This document shows positions 12,911-24,840 of a stretch of DNA of 64,000 nucleotides, in pieces. Within the stretch, counting starts at the first letter, position 1. The number at the start of each line of letters is the position of its first letter. The stretch is taken from the NCBI RefSeq assembly GCF_014805685.1, contig NC_060898.1:4137001-4201000 (forward strand), written 5' to 3'. The stretch is from Silurus meridionalis (taxonomy: Eukaryota > Chordata > Actinopteri > Siluriformes > Siluridae). The notes under the pieces were generated by a model, which was given only the letters and a program-made list of their open reading frames with translations, had not been told where the DNA came from and ran no database searches. A program made the translations under genes and the position numbers.

Positions 12911-14290
12911 AGTAAAACAATAAATTAGCTTTTTACCTTTTTTTATGGTCCAGTGTACTGCATTTTATTTCCAAAGACCATGTTACTACACTTTTATTGT
13001 ATGATCATTTGTGCTTAGCTTGTATGGAAAATAACTCTCGCTACTCAATGAAGCGTGAAGCGGTAGTGTGACATAATGAAAACATCAGTTAAAATGTCAA
13101 TTTTCAAGCAGGTTCTGCCAGAGAAGTCGATTCGTCTGAACGTCTGTCTCGGATGTTTCCAAAATCAACAGGAAACTTTATCTTTAACTTCAAGTGCCAT
13201 TCAAGGAAAAGTGACACCAGTAGTGTAATCATATCACTTCAGAACAGTCTGATCATTATCATAGTAGAGACAAAGAAAGGCTCTTTTCCCAAAAGGGTAT
13301 AATTTCAGGTTTTTTTTCCCCCAAGTCCATATCCAGTGGTGTGTTCTTGCCATATTTGCATTGGGGCCCTTAAAGGGCCACTTGACAAGATAATTCTAGC
13401 TGTACAGAAGCTCTAGGCCCTGTCAGGATGCATGAACGTGGATTACAGTGATTTCCTTAAGCAGGATGCACTTTGCTTCACTGCAGATGAGCACAGCTGC
13501 TGTTCGTGGTATGAAGATAGGAAACAAAAGCTTTAGGAAAGAAGAGGAAGAACCCTGGGAGATGAAGCACAAAGAAGGGCTGAGACCATGTTTCCACAGT
13601 TCCTTGCACAGAATCAGTGGTCCATACAGCTGAGTCTACAATCCACCTCGACAAACATGGCTCATGGTTTCATCCTAAACGCATCGTTACGGTCGATAAA
13701 CCGAGACACCAGACAAAGTAAAGGATAGCATGGGCATGAGTGAGAAAGAAAGGATTTAGTTTATTCTACAGAGGGAAACTATTTTGGGTGTTTATTTGCT
13801 AGATTTCACTGCATTTCCTGTTCCAAGTTTCACACAAAGATCACAGAATATAAAAAAATTAGGAAGAGAATTCATGATTTGGATTTAGATGGTTTGGAGT
13901 TTGTTTAAACCCCTAATAGGAGAAGCCAAACGAAAGTTTTAATTGTATTTGTTCTTTGAATGCTACTGGTTCTTCTACTTTGTGACATGATACTGTAATT
14001 GTGTTAATTGAAATTACCTTTTTGAAAGATTGCTTCACTAATTTGTCTTTTATTTTGCTCGACTTGTTCGATCTTTGTTTCATTCTTTAATGTTGAAGAG
14101 GCTGTTGTGTTGATGGGTAATGCAGTATTGAGGTGTACAATTTGATTTGTATTTTAGGAAATAAAATCTCACAAATCAGCTGTTGGCTTTTCACTAACAT
14201 GTGTCTTGGTGTTGAGGTGTCTCTAGTGCTTTGAGCCTACGTTGATTATGAATCAAATACTAAAGTACTGTTCAAATCAGATACTCTAAG
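12911..14290. other. Unassigned sequence
   Basis: No gene or repeat was recognised. The open frame at 13448-13633 has no motif. Confidence 0.5.
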
Positions 14291-14394
14291 ACAGGGGTGG
14301 CCAACCCATGGCTCCCGAGCCGCATGCGGCTCTTTGGCTGGTTTCATGCGGCTCTTACATCCATATCGAAGTTTGTGTTTGTGGGTTTTTTTTA

Positions 14395-14546
14395 ATGTGC
14401 GTGTTCGCTTCGCTTGAGTTCAATACGGTATTTTTAAGACTTCAATGATCTAGCCCCTACTGGGAAACTTTGCGGTATATTCACAAATGCACATGCGCAT
14501 TTGACGAAAATACCGTATTGAACTCAAGCGAAGCAAACACGCACAT
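14395..14546. repeat. 40-bp-arm inverted repeat inside the hAT element
   Basis: The arms at 14395-14434 and 14507-14546 are reverse complements with one mismatch, separated by 72 bases. Beyond the arms, T-rich and A-rich runs extend the pairing loosely. It lies in the 5' untranslated part of the hAT element. Confidence 0.95.
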
Positions 14547-14628
14547 AAAAAAAAAAAACACAACCTTTGATATGCAAATTGTTTACTTACAATTTAGAAT
14601 AAAAACTTGTGTCAAGTTCACCCTCAAA

Positions 14629-15035
14629 ATGGCAGGAAAAAATGCACAGCAAAAGGAAAATATGAAGATGAACACAGGACGTTTTTAACAGAGTGGGAGA
14701 GTGTATATTTATTATGTTGAACGTAATGGGAAGTCATTCTGCCTCATGTCAGGCGTCATTAGCGCATTTCAAATCTTCAGCGCCACTTCAGCTCACCCAA
14801 TGCTAACATCAACCAGCAATTTCCAAAAGGGACTGAACTTCACAAGCACAATTTGGTCACTTTAAAAAGTCAGGCAGAAAAGCAGATACAGTTTTCCCAA
14901 AAATTTACAAAGTACTCAGAGACCGTAACGCTAAAAAGCCATAAAATGAAGGGGAGTTTGTTAAAAAATGTCTCAGTGATGTTGAAATCTTGTCTACTGA
15001 AAACAAGGAATGCCAAAAGTCCCACTAAGTAACAT
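14629..15035 (+). pseudogene. hAT transposase N-terminal relic
   Basis: An ATG at 14629 opens a lysine-rich start (MAGKNAQQKENMK). A stop follows at 14686, and the protein continues only by changing frame. Successive frames give TEWESVYF (about 14690), ERNGKSFCLMSG (about 14720), a stretch with HKHNLVTLKSQAEKQ (about 14840-14885), and NEGEFVKKCLSD then ILSTENKECQKS (about 14945-15025). This order matches the BED/TTF-type zinc finger region and following segment of GTF2IRD2-like hAT transposases, as I know the family. One expected zinc-ligand cysteine after FCL reads serine. The catalytic domain is absent. Confidence 0.7.
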
Positions 15036-15231
15036 GCATAGTAAAAGAAAAACGCTATTGTATATTAATTATATTTTTGTTTGTGGACTTGGTTAAACAG
15101 AGTTTGTGTGTGTGAGACAGTGCACACAATGTTCATTGTTAAAAATGACTGTCCTGTGGTCTTAGTACTGTAGAAGTCAATTTCTGTCATTATGTTGGTG
15201 TGTAACATTTACAATAAATCTGGCTGAGAAG

Positions 15232-15233
<2 letters not shown>

Positions 15234-15279
<46 letters not shown>

Positions 15280-15280
15280 A
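15234..15280 (+). repeat. (GT)n(GA)n compound microsatellite
   Basis: A GT run changes to a GA run at about 15268, within the hAT element. Confidence 0.95.
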
Positions 15281-15385
15281 AGAGGAAGGGATAGGTGATG
15301 TTCATGTGTGCCCATGTGTATGATGTGGCTCTTTGCGGTAACACAGTAAAAAATGTGGCTCTCGGTCTCTGACTGGTTGGTTAAG

Positions 15386-16495
15386 ATTTTACTCGTCATA
15401 TTGAAATTGTAAGTTGTGTACTCTTTACATCTTTACATCATTTGCATTCATTGCCACCTCATACCTTTATTCAATAGTCAACATGTTTCCCCCCCACTTT
15501 CCAAAAATCATGCTGGTATGTGGACTGGGGAATTGACCCTAGGTGTAAATGTGTGTGCATGGTTCTGTAAAACAGACTGCTGTCCCATCTGGGGTGTATT
15601 GATGGTGTTCAGGGAATAAGTTTTAGATACCTTGATTAAAAGTACACCTTATAAACATGATTATCCCAAACAAACTTACCACTACTACCGCATACACACT
15701 AACCATCAGCAAGTTTTTGATGATTTTGTAACTCAAATTGCAAACCATTGAAAGTGCGGCTCTAAAAGGTCCTCAAGATCAATCAAATGACTTTTTTGTG
15801 TTGTTGTGTTGTATTCCAGCAAACATGTAATTCAGAATAAAAGGTCAGGACAGGCAGGACACAATAGAACATGTGTCCCTCATCAAAATGACAACAAGGC
15901 TTTTCATCTTTCATCAGTCCAGTCACTCAACCACTTAACTTTTTATAAAGGTTAAATATGACTTGCTTGATCTTGACAGGACAGAAGCTTGATAAAAAAA
16001 AAAAACCAACAAAAAACAAAAACATTCATTGTTTGTATTTGTATTTTGATGATGAGAGAGCAGGGGGTCAGTCTTTACTCCAGGCTTTATGGCTGACGTG
16101 TGGGGGTGAAGCATTGGCAGCTGGTGATAGTGGCTTTCGACAGAACAGCTGCAAAAAAAAAAAAAAAAGGAAATATGGTAATGGCCACTTTTTGGCACAC
16201 CAACCAGTTTTTGATGCTGGCCATCATTTGCGGAAGTGCCGGTTTTAAAAGTAAAACATCCATTCCAAATTAAAACCACATCCCAGAAACATTGTCCTAA
16301 AGGTGCAAATTGTCTCACGTGTGAAATTCTACTGTGGCACTTAATGCATTTTATATCAGTCATAATCTTCACGTTTGTCACTAATTACTATACGCTGCCA
16401 GCATGCACATTTCGCTCTGTCATTTGCTTCCATTCAAGAGAGTGCTATGTAATTTTTTACGATTCTCCTTTACCACCGTTGTTGGGTTGATGAAA
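15386..16495. other. Unassigned sequence
   Basis: Poly-A runs occur at 15992-16004 and 16153-16167. The open frames across 15935-16490 overlap on both strands and carry no motif. Confidence 0.5.
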
Positions 16496-16499
16496 TAGA

Positions 16500-16690
16500 C
16501 AGAAACTCCATAAAGCAATCTGATATTATCCCAGCCGAGAAAAACTGTGTGAATCAATTCCTTAAAAAGCCATCAGCACTTTCTTCTTCATTAATTTAAA
16601 GAAAGACGGCCGATTAGTGCCATTGTGAGGACATTTAATTTCTATTAACTCCTAGCCACCCAGGGTTTTAGGGCAATTTGTGGGAAATGT
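16500..16690. other. Candidate conserved non-coding element
   Basis: Non-repetitive sequence with a SOX-like CATTGTG at about 16620, several ATTA/TTAAT homeodomain-type cores and no stop-free frame. Composition differs from the surrounding low-complexity DNA. No alignment was possible. Confidence 0.2.
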
Positions 16691-16699
16691 GATGACCCT

Positions 16700-17430
16700 T
16701 GCTTAAATACATGTATCAACTCTATTAGAGTGCACTTTAAGATCAGTGGTCTCTGAAGACATGGCATATTGCTGCAGACCTTCAACCGAGAGAAACCACA
16801 AGCAATCTGTGGTTTGTGTCAAAATCTCTACAGCCTTGACTTTTTCTCAATTTTTTTTTATTCGTTGTTGTAAAGAAGCTGAATGCTCATTTAAATCACA
16901 GTAAACACGCGGAATATTATGAATCATTTTAAACAACTAGATGATCATGCACAAAGATCAAGGATCATCAAATACTCAAGTGTCAGGATGTTGCAAGTGC
17001 AAATATAAAAAATAATTCATTTGAATCTTCCCATGATCTAATCATCAGCATTTGATGGAACTAAATGAGCCTGAAATGATCATATTCCAATAATTTGTTT
17101 TGTGTGTCTGTGTGTCTTACAGCAAACACCCAGGTTTGAAAAATTAAGTCCCAGCTGGGATCCAATTAGAGGATGACCAAGAGTGTTGTCTCTCATCAGA
17201 TCACAGAGGCTCATCACACTTTCATTTGTCTCAATTATCATGGAACACAATTAATGATTGAATTTCAACACCACATACTCCTTTACCTTTAGCTCACTTG
17301 TGCACACTTTGAGAACCACAGGACAGCACAGCATTTACAGTATTTTCCTCACATGCCGCATTGAAAAGCTACTCAGTCAAACTGATTCCAAAAACCCACC
17401 ACCATTCCTTTGGTTCATTTTGAACAAACC
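16700..17430. other. Unassigned sequence
   Basis: No gene or repeat was recognised. Confidence 0.45.
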
Positions 17431-17436
17431 TTACCA

Positions 17437-17563
17437 CAGCAGGTAGATCTGAAACAAGGGCTTGAAAATATACTAAAAGAGAATGATGATGAGGATAGGG
17501 TGTATCCTCATCATCATTCTCTTTTAATATCTTTTCAAGCCCTTGTTTCAGATCTACCTGCTG
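17437..17563. repeat. Near-perfect palindrome with 61-bp arms
   Basis: The left arm is 17437-17497, the loop is 5 bases (gggtg, 17498-17502) and the right arm is 17503-17563. The arms differ at two of 61 positions. One open frame (17410-17631) runs through both arms and the loop. In that frame the left arm reads VDLKQGLENILKENDDED, which looks exon-like but is unfamiliar to me. No known transposon terminus is visible at the borders. Confidence 0.97.
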
Positions 17564-17762
17564 ACAGTACTGCTTCTACCTTGTGCTCTCACTCTGCTCT
17601 CAACCAACACCTTCAACCCCTGCTGATCTGATATTCTGGGCATTGAAAGAACAGTGCTTTGCAGTGTGGAGAAAAAAGAAAATGTAGAAAATCAAATGTA
17701 CTTTCAGATCTTCCTAAATATCGAGTGCTGCTTGCTTCCTTTTCCTCTTCTATCCATTTGAT

Positions 17763-18419
17763 CAGTGGTGGACAAAGAATACAAACCATTTAGTAAAATT
17801 AGAGATTCACTAGGTATAATATATATATTTTTTACTTTAAACTTTCACTTGATTAAAAGTACAAAAGTATTAGACTTCATAAGTATCCAATGATTTCTTA
17901 TAGCTATAATGTTCCTATTATCATTTTTTGTTTTAAGATTCTTGCTTAATCATGCAGTTTATGTGAAAAGAATCTAATGTTACTCATATCTCACCAATCG
18001 ATTATTAGAATGATATTAATGAGTCAGACATTGATATCTAATAAAATTATCATGAGCCCCAAACCGTCAGGAGTTTCTTTCATCATTAATTACTCTAAAA
18101 ATATTCTACTTGCTGTTGAACTGATGCTGAACTGTACGTTGGTGTGAAGTAGATACCACCGAACAGCAAAACAAGTTAAAACAGAGTGCGTGCTCTACCC
18201 TGATTGGTGAATTGCTGCGTGTTTGAGCAGTTTTTATCCGCTCATAAATACGACTAATTTCACAAAATGTAGTTGAGGAAAAAGTCAGATACTTTAAAAT
18301 TGAGTGAAGTTAAAGTAAAAGTCTCCCTAAATAAAAATACCTTAGTAAAGTACAGATACGTGAAAAAGCTACTTACATACAGTAACTAATTACATTTACT
18401 TTGTTGCTATCCACCACTG
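17763..18419. mobile_element. hAT-like MITE, 657 bp
   Basis: It begins cagtggtggacaaag and ends ctttgttgctatccaccactg-style (last bases ccaccactg at 18411-18419), so the outer 9 bp and an inner 5-6 bp pair as terminal inverted repeats. The interior has the 'aaaagtacaaaagta / aaagtaaaagt' text common in fish elements of this type. No coding capacity. The flanking 8-mers (catttgat and gttatgat) match at only 5 of 8 positions, so the target duplication is unproven. Confidence 0.7.
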
Positions 18420-18985
18420 GTTATGATCAAGACTGCTCATTCTTTTCTCATTCTAAATACAAGCAATAAATGCACCTCTGAGCCATGTAAACAGTCCTCT
18501 AGTAAATCGTCCTTATTTAAACTTCTTTTTAATCCCTCCCACACGTTCTTTCTGCCAACCTCGTGAAACACTTTTTCAGAAGGTTGCTGACATTCATCAA
18601 GTTAAAACAGAACAAACCTGGACACACAATGTAGACCCAACATTTAAAAATTTTTCTTCCAATCACTGAGCAAGAACTGGTGATGCTGATAACTACATAC
18701 CATATGATGTCCTGCTTGCTCACCCCAATCCATTGAACACATCTCTAAATATATACAGCAACCTCAGGCACTCTTATTAGTTTCACCTATGGTACCGAGT
18801 CAATTAAGAAGCCTATATGACGTCAATTCCTATTGCATTTATTTGAAAGGCCAATTCCAGCATAGGCTAGCTTGAGTTTCACAACTACACGATCTCCTGG
18901 ATGCTAAACAGTATTCTATAAGGTCATGCATTCTAATAAGATTGTTAGTCGCTGAAGCTTTACAGAATGCCAGAGAGATAACTCT
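18420..18985. other. Unassigned sequence, possibly the 5' part of the LINE relic
   Basis: No motif was recognised. The LINE relic that follows may extend into this stretch. Confidence 0.35.
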
Positions 18986-18989
18986 ATGG

Positions 18990-19840
18990 TGTCTGTCATC
19001 ATTTTCCTTGACTAATTAAGTTTGATTCTCTGATGAACACTTGTCTAAGGGAATGAGGGACTAGTCTGCCGAATCACCAGGTTTTCATTTCAATATGTGT
19101 AGACTTCTGGGGCAGACCCTGGTCTCTTACCTGGTTCTTATCATACTTACAGCACCAATCAGACTACCTAGCAGCAAGAAGTTCTTCCGCTACTATACTT
19201 CCTCAGAGGTTCCTCTTTGGTCTATTTTTGTTTTCCATGTATACCAAGACACAAAGCTTAGATAATCAGATCTCATTGCATCTATCATCACTGATATCCT
19301 GATGACACACAACCTATGTTTTGTACATCAAAATTACGTCTTACCGGATACACATTTACCAACCCTGCGTCAACTTTATAAAAACTGAGATACAGCACCT
19401 AGCAAAAAATTGCTCTCAGCAGGTCCCGTCAATAACCATTGGCATTATCACAGCCCATTCAGCACACCCGCTAAGAATTTTGTGCGGTCTTGGTGTGATT
19501 TTAAAAGACTTTTCATCACATTGCATCATCCCTTAGATCCAGTGGGTTTCTTCTACAAATAATCAGGAAGATACACTTTTTTTTCCAAACACAGAATCTG
19601 ATCAACATCTTGCAACCTTTCTGGTTATATTTCAAGATTTTACAAATGCAAGTCTCTCCCTGCTGCCCTTCTGTCACACAGTACATTGTTATCTCACCTA
19701 CAGAACATTCAGAATTTTCTTTGTGTTCACTCGAATTGCAAGTTTTCATGTGTTGTCCGTTTTACTGTAATAGAGTTCAAAACATTTCATTTCCTCTCAC
19801 AGAAAGAACTGCTTTCATGAAAAAAAGAGACACCTGAAAA
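18990..19840 (+). pseudogene. L2-type LINE reverse transcriptase relic
   Basis: Pieces of the reverse transcriptase are readable across frames. WFLSYLQHQSDY lies near 19130-19170 and LFLFSMYT near 19215-19245 (motif B follow-on, normally GPLLFSIYT). DDTQ at 19301-19312 keeps both catalytic aspartates of the ADDTQ motif. An LGVILKDFSSH stretch near 19490-19520 matches the usual LGV-D--L---H segment. Stops and frameshifts separate them. It is more decayed than the LINE at 7-8.7 kb and of a different subfamily. Confidence 0.6.
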
Positions 19841-20122
19841 AAAACAAGGTTTTCTATCTTTCAGCTAAAACAGTGGTCAGACCAACCCAATTAAATGTGG
19901 CAGGAAGAAAACCAATTCACTGAAGGGAAACACTGAAATTGGGACATGAAAAACAGACATTTTCTCCTGGTGATGGTTACTTTTATGTCAATGTAACTTT
20001 TTTTGTGGTAGCTTAAACAATTTTTTTGTGGTAAAAACATCATACAAAGTGCATTCAGTGACTTTATTAAGGCGTATGGTTGAAATGAAAATAACATTTG
20101 TAATCAATAATGATGGGGATCA

Positions 20123-20280
20123 ATCAATGGAGAAGTGGTAGCTTATTAAGGCATTTGACTTTGGATCCGGAGGTCCTGCCCCTGTTCAAGGCCCTAAACC
20201 CAATACCTGCTCGGTTGTATGAATGACAAAAGTGAGTCACTCTGGATAAGGGCATCTGCTAAATGCTGTAAATGTAATAA
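20123..20280 (+). repeat. tRNA-derived SINE S1
   Basis: A tRNA-like head (gtggtagcttattaaggcat; box-B-like region at 20165-20185) is followed by the body (caaggccctaaacccaatac) and the diagnostic 3' end (ggataagggcatctgctaaa, then tgctgtaaatgtaa). Confidence 0.8.
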
Positions 20281-20480
20281 TAAAATAAACACAATTTAGC
20301 AAGCTGGTTATATCATCTGCATAATGTGGCTATAAAAATTCTTACTTGCTACTCTAAGTATTGTTGTTGTTATTTGGTCACTCTGGGTCATTGGTTAGTG
20401 TGACATTGTTGACTCGGTATTGTAATTTGTTAAAATGGGTTCTATAGGCATTAGAAAAGTATTTGTGACATTAAACCTAA

Positions 20481-21144
20481 ACCATGGCCACACTAATAAA
20501 CTTTCTTTCAGCTTCTCCCATTAGGGGGCGCCACAGCGGATCATCCGCACGTTTGATTTGGCACATGTTTTTACGCTGGATGCCCTTCCTAACGCAACCC
20601 TCCCCATTTATCCGGGCTTGGGACCGGCACTAAGAGTGGCAGGGGTTGGTTCCTTGACCAGGGATTGAACCCGGGCTGCAGCGGTGAGAGCGCCACATCC
20701 TAACCACTAGACCACCAGGTACCCTGGGGGCAAGGCCACACTAATACATTTTGGAAACATGCATTTTTCTCTTAAATGTTGGCCCCCTTTTCACACTGAG
20801 ACAGCGTTTCCAGTCAACGAAAACTTTTTGAAAATACTCTCCAGAGTGAATAAATGTGAAAATGGTTAATTGCAAAGTTTGAACTATGGAAAGGTAGGCT
20901 TTTGAAAACAATGATGCATTTTTAGTCACGTGATGGGGCTTTTTCTTGACATTGCTGCAACGTATTAAACAGCGGGAAAGTAAATAAAATGCAGGGCGTA
21001 AATGACGCAGGTCGAAGCGCGTTTTCAGACCTTTCAGTGTGGATGAGCAAGTTTTGGGAAACGATTGAAAAGGATAGTGTGGGCGCAGAGCCTATTTTAG
21101 ATGAAAATACCGTTTTCAAACTTATCCGGGCTAGTATAGACATA
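20481..21144 (+). mobile_element. MITE M2, split by a SINE
   Basis: The left end (ccatggccacactaata, 20483-20498) is partly complementary to the right end (tagtatagacatagcc, 21130-21144), giving imperfect terminal repeats. The interior 20765-21090 matches the minus-strand copy at 6640-6955. The SINE at 20499-20733 interrupts it 16 bases in, so the MITE is older than that SINE. Confidence 0.65.
20499..20733 (-). repeat. tRNA-Glu-derived SINE with 13-bp target duplication
   Basis: A perfect 13-bp duplication, ggccacactaata, flanks it at 20486-20498 and 20734-20746. On the minus strand the head at about 20650-20728 resembles tRNA-Glu (ctctcac anticodon loop; gggttcaat box B). The body follows, with the cttctcccattagggggcgc block near its 3' end. 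The same family recurs at 43524-43759 and, degraded, at 54728-54905. Confidence 0.93.
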
Positions 21145-22840
21145 GCCGAGGATATATTTTTAAATTAAGTCACTAAAGGAGCTTTTTTTTTTATTTCAGC
21201 AGATCTCTAATGGTCCATCCCAGAAAAACTCAGTGTCCTTGCATTGCATGACAGGAAAAAAAAAAAAAAAAGAATACATAAAACATTTCTGCCTACCCTT
21301 CACACAGGGTTAAGAATACAGATAAATAAATAGTATGTTTGCCCACAGGACTTATTTTTCACACATAATATTGAATGCGAGCACATGCACCGTGCACCTT
21401 GAATAATGCATGAATGGACCAACATTTCCCAAATGGATGAAATACAGCACACCACTGATGAAATCCCAATAAATTAGAAAGCATGAGGCCACTGTGTTTC
21501 TGTCGTGCACATTATTACGATCCATGCGGTCCACAGATATTCCATGATACTATAAACTTCTCCATGTTGCATGAATTACAGGGTGCACAGTGGTCGGTCG
21601 TGCTCATTAGGAAAGATAATGAGGAATATTTGTTCGTTTTAAATCTTAGCTGCAAGGGCTAATGACGGATTATATAGTCTGATCCCATCAGAATAATTTT
21701 TAATATGCACAACAGTTCTAAATGACAAAAAAAGGTCTAAGGTCTATAGTTCGGTGCTCCCTGAAAAACACGTTATTCCAAGATATCCCGTTGTATGTGC
21801 TTGCTATATGCAGTGTCTATGATTGAGAGTGTTCAATAGCATGTACACTCTATATAGCAGGAGTTCCATCTATCTCTCCCACGGAATAAGGTCAAATACC
21901 ACCTAACATACATTATTGTAAACAGCTCCCAAGAACTTTGATCGATTGCATGTTTTTCTCAAAATATATGAAACGATCCTCCACAGCATGTACATTTCCA
22001 GATATTTATGCTTTTTTATAAACTGGATCTCAAAGTAGTGTAGCTCCAACTCTCTTTATGTGAGCGTATTTCAAAAGAACAACAACAAAATAATGTCAAT
22101 GCGGCAGGATATTTTTACCCTTCTTAAAATATCCAGCTCTCTTTTTTCCTCTTCATCCTTGCAGCCCTCCATTCACCCGCCCATGCTTCTCTTTCTATTT
22201 TTCTCTTTTTTTTCCCTCTTGGAGCTGACTTGTTGTATTTGATTGGTTTTATTCCAGCAGCCTTCTTGCCTATATGTCTGTGGTCAGAGTAGACGGCGGC
22301 ATTTTGGATCACTTCTTTATTCAAACGCAGCCAAAGGGGACAGGAAGGCTGGTCTGTCATCTCCAATGTATTAAACTGCAAAAGAGTGCCACATCTACAA
22401 TATATGAACTGCAGATCAACGGAAATGAAAAACAGCACATGGGGATTTTAACCCATTAGATCCTGGAAAGTATCCAGCATCTGACCGAGGAGCAGCAGAG
22501 ATATTGGATTTTTTGTGAAAGCAGACAGAGCTTTAAGACTCCTCTAAATGCATCCTAGGGGAATAGGAGAGGATATTAATTGGTCAGGGAGAAGATTACT
22601 CGAAATTGGTCAGCTCAGGTGCATTCAGTTTGAGCAGATTTAAAGGCAGGATGGGCGTGAGGTTTGTGCTGTTGACCCGCTGCAGCGGTGACGAATGACC
22701 CATTGTCTAGCGAATCGATCAGAGTACAATGCAAGACAACATTGCGTATGTGATTTGCGATTTTAGTCAGTTGTAGGTCAACACCAAATTTTAAATGGAC
22801 GTTCCTGACCCGCTTTTCTTCTTTTCCTCTTTTCTCCAAT
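21145..22840. other. Unassigned sequence
   Basis: It contains a poly-A run at 21257-21271 and a T/C-rich patch at 22135-22215. No gene or family repeat was recognised. Confidence 0.5.
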
Positions 22841-22842
22841 GC

Positions 22843-23000
22843 CCTACATTTACATTTTACAGCATTTGGTAGACTTTCTTATTTAAAACAGTTGAGTATA
22901 AGGACCTTGCTCAAGGACCCAGCAGTGGTAGCTTGAATTGCTGTGGTATTTGAACTCATGACCTTCTGAACCAACACCTTAACCACTGAGCCACCACCAC
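22843..23000 (-). repeat. tRNA-derived SINE S1, minus orientation
   Basis: It starts with the complementary 3' end (tacattttacagcatttggt) and runs through ccttgctcaaggacccagca to the head complement (tgaactcatgaccttctgaa ... ccactgagccacc). Confidence 0.85.
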
Positions 23001-24700
23001 TTATTCCCCCCTCAATATTTTAGTGCTTTTTACACTACACCATTAACAACAGAAATTAAAAGTAAAATTACAAATAAACTAACAACTAACTAAATAAAAT
23101 ATTTAGTGCCATAAATGTGAAAATCTATGAAATTGGTGTGTCATTGGTGAATACTTGTATGGACAATATAACTCATTCACTTCAACCCATTTATTGTGTA
23201 ACTAAGAGCACAAAACATGGAAGCTCATGTTCATCATCCATTATAAAAGCCCAAAATGCAGCCAAATGCTTGACCATTAGTCCTTTTAGATGGTGGCTAC
23301 TACTACATCCAAAACAGGGTTTTTTGAGGTTGTTCGAAGCCGGTAAAGGAATTCCGAAATCAACGTCCATCCTAATCCTTTAAAAAAGTCTGGATTTGCT
23401 TTAACCTAGCTGTGTTGGATTGGATACTTATGCAAACTCCAGCACTGGACACATCAATTTACACTTCACTGGTCACTATACTTAGGCTCAAGAATTTAAT
23501 TGATATTTTAGTCTGCTTTAAAAAAAAAAAATAAGCAAAAAAAAAAATCATGATATAAAAGTGAACAGTATAAAAAGATTAAAATATATATTTCCATTAA
23601 AGTAAATAAAATTTATTTTTACAGTTCCTGGATTGGCGTAATACATTTTAAAATAGTTTTAAGCTACGTGTACTTTGTGCGATTTTGGCCACGATCTGGT
23701 CATCTAAGACAAATTTTGAAATCCTCAAAGTTTCCTGTAATCCTAGGCTAAAATCTGTAGTCTTTGAGTGCTGATTTTACATGTTCACCGACAGCCGATT
23801 AATGGCCGTCGCAATTGTTTTTTTCCTCCAATAAAATTCTAGCATGGTCAGTAGATTTCAGACTCTTTCCTGCAGTGTGACTTCAACTACAACAACCTTT
23901 AATCCAAGACGCAATTAGCGTGACAACTTCAAACCACCTTATGGAAAATGTAAAAACAAGTCAGGTGGTTAGTACGGCAAGAACAGAAACTTATTGAGTT
24001 ATGGAGGGAGTGTTTGAATGACTTATTATTATCAAATAAAACAAGATCATGATTGTACAGTCTGACACGCAAATGACAAAAAAAAATCGTAACCCGGAAT
24101 TAGATAGACAAGATACATTAAGCCTGCTTTCTTTATTTTCTGTGTTTTTCACACCACTTCAACACCTATATTTCTTTTTATTTCCACCTCATCACTACTC
24201 TGCCTCTTCCAAGTACTTAAAAAAAAGACTTCAAATCTCTAATGTCTTCATTAAAAGGAAAGCATATATAAATTAGTATCCTGTGTATGTAAGCCACAAT
24301 GCCTTGACAATCATACTAGGGATGCATACATAAAATAATGCCTATAGAGAAAGATTAATAACCAGCAGGATCCAACACGTTGGACGTGTCTACAAGCCTC
24401 AAATGAATTGCGCAGTATGGTGGGTCAAGGGCAAAGAGGCATGGGTTAAAACAGCTTCTTATTTATCACACAGTGTAAGGGATCTGTTTGGACAAGCAGC
24501 CATGTCCCACTTGGATGATGGAGCTTCAGGTGAAGAATGAAGAATAGATTTTGGACTCGTAAGAGGAAAAAAAAACAAAAAAACAAGGCCATGAATTCGA
24601 TCATTCTATTTTTTTTTTATACTTTTCTTTCGTTCACTCTTTGCCATCTGATCCATCCTCGGTGAGATGTGGTCAGAATAATGCTAAATCGATGCCTTTC
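23001..24700. other. Unassigned sequence
   Basis: Poly-A/T runs near 23520 and 24612. No gene or family repeat was recognised. Confidence 0.5.
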
Positions 24701-24714
24701 ACCACAGCACGCTA

Positions 24715-24840
24715 AAACCAAGTGGATGCACCTTCCTGTCAGCTCTTATCTGTGCCCAATCACATGCTATCAAGGGCTTTTTAAAATCCCTGATTGCATT
24801 TAACTCTGATGAGCATTGACTTAGATCAATAGACACCCAC
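24715..24840. other. Candidate conserved non-coding element
   Basis: Non-repetitive, no open frame, with GATA-like (cttatct), CAAT-type (ccaatca) and ATTTAA motifs close together. It is judged on appearance only. Confidence 0.15.

Larger units (their letters stand above)
14292..15380 (+). mobile_element. hAT-type element with transposase remnant
   Basis: It starts at caggggtggccaaccc, a typical hAT terminus, and ends in the complementary style (gtggctctcggtctctgact, then ggttgg), with the last bases of the 3' terminus lost. Between them are the N-terminal transposase relic (14629-15035), a (GT)n(GA)n tract and a 40-bp inverted repeat. Most of the transposase, including the catalytic core, is deleted. 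No 8-bp target duplication is visible, consistent with the eroded 3' end. Confidence 0.75.

Noticed and set aside
17437..17563. MicroRNA precursor
   Set aside because: The stem is far longer and more perfect than a typical animal precursor, and there is no known seed or conservation evidence. It was kept as a structural finding instead.
17763..18419. 8-bp target duplication of the MITE
   Set aside because: Flanking 8-mers match at only 5 of 8 positions.
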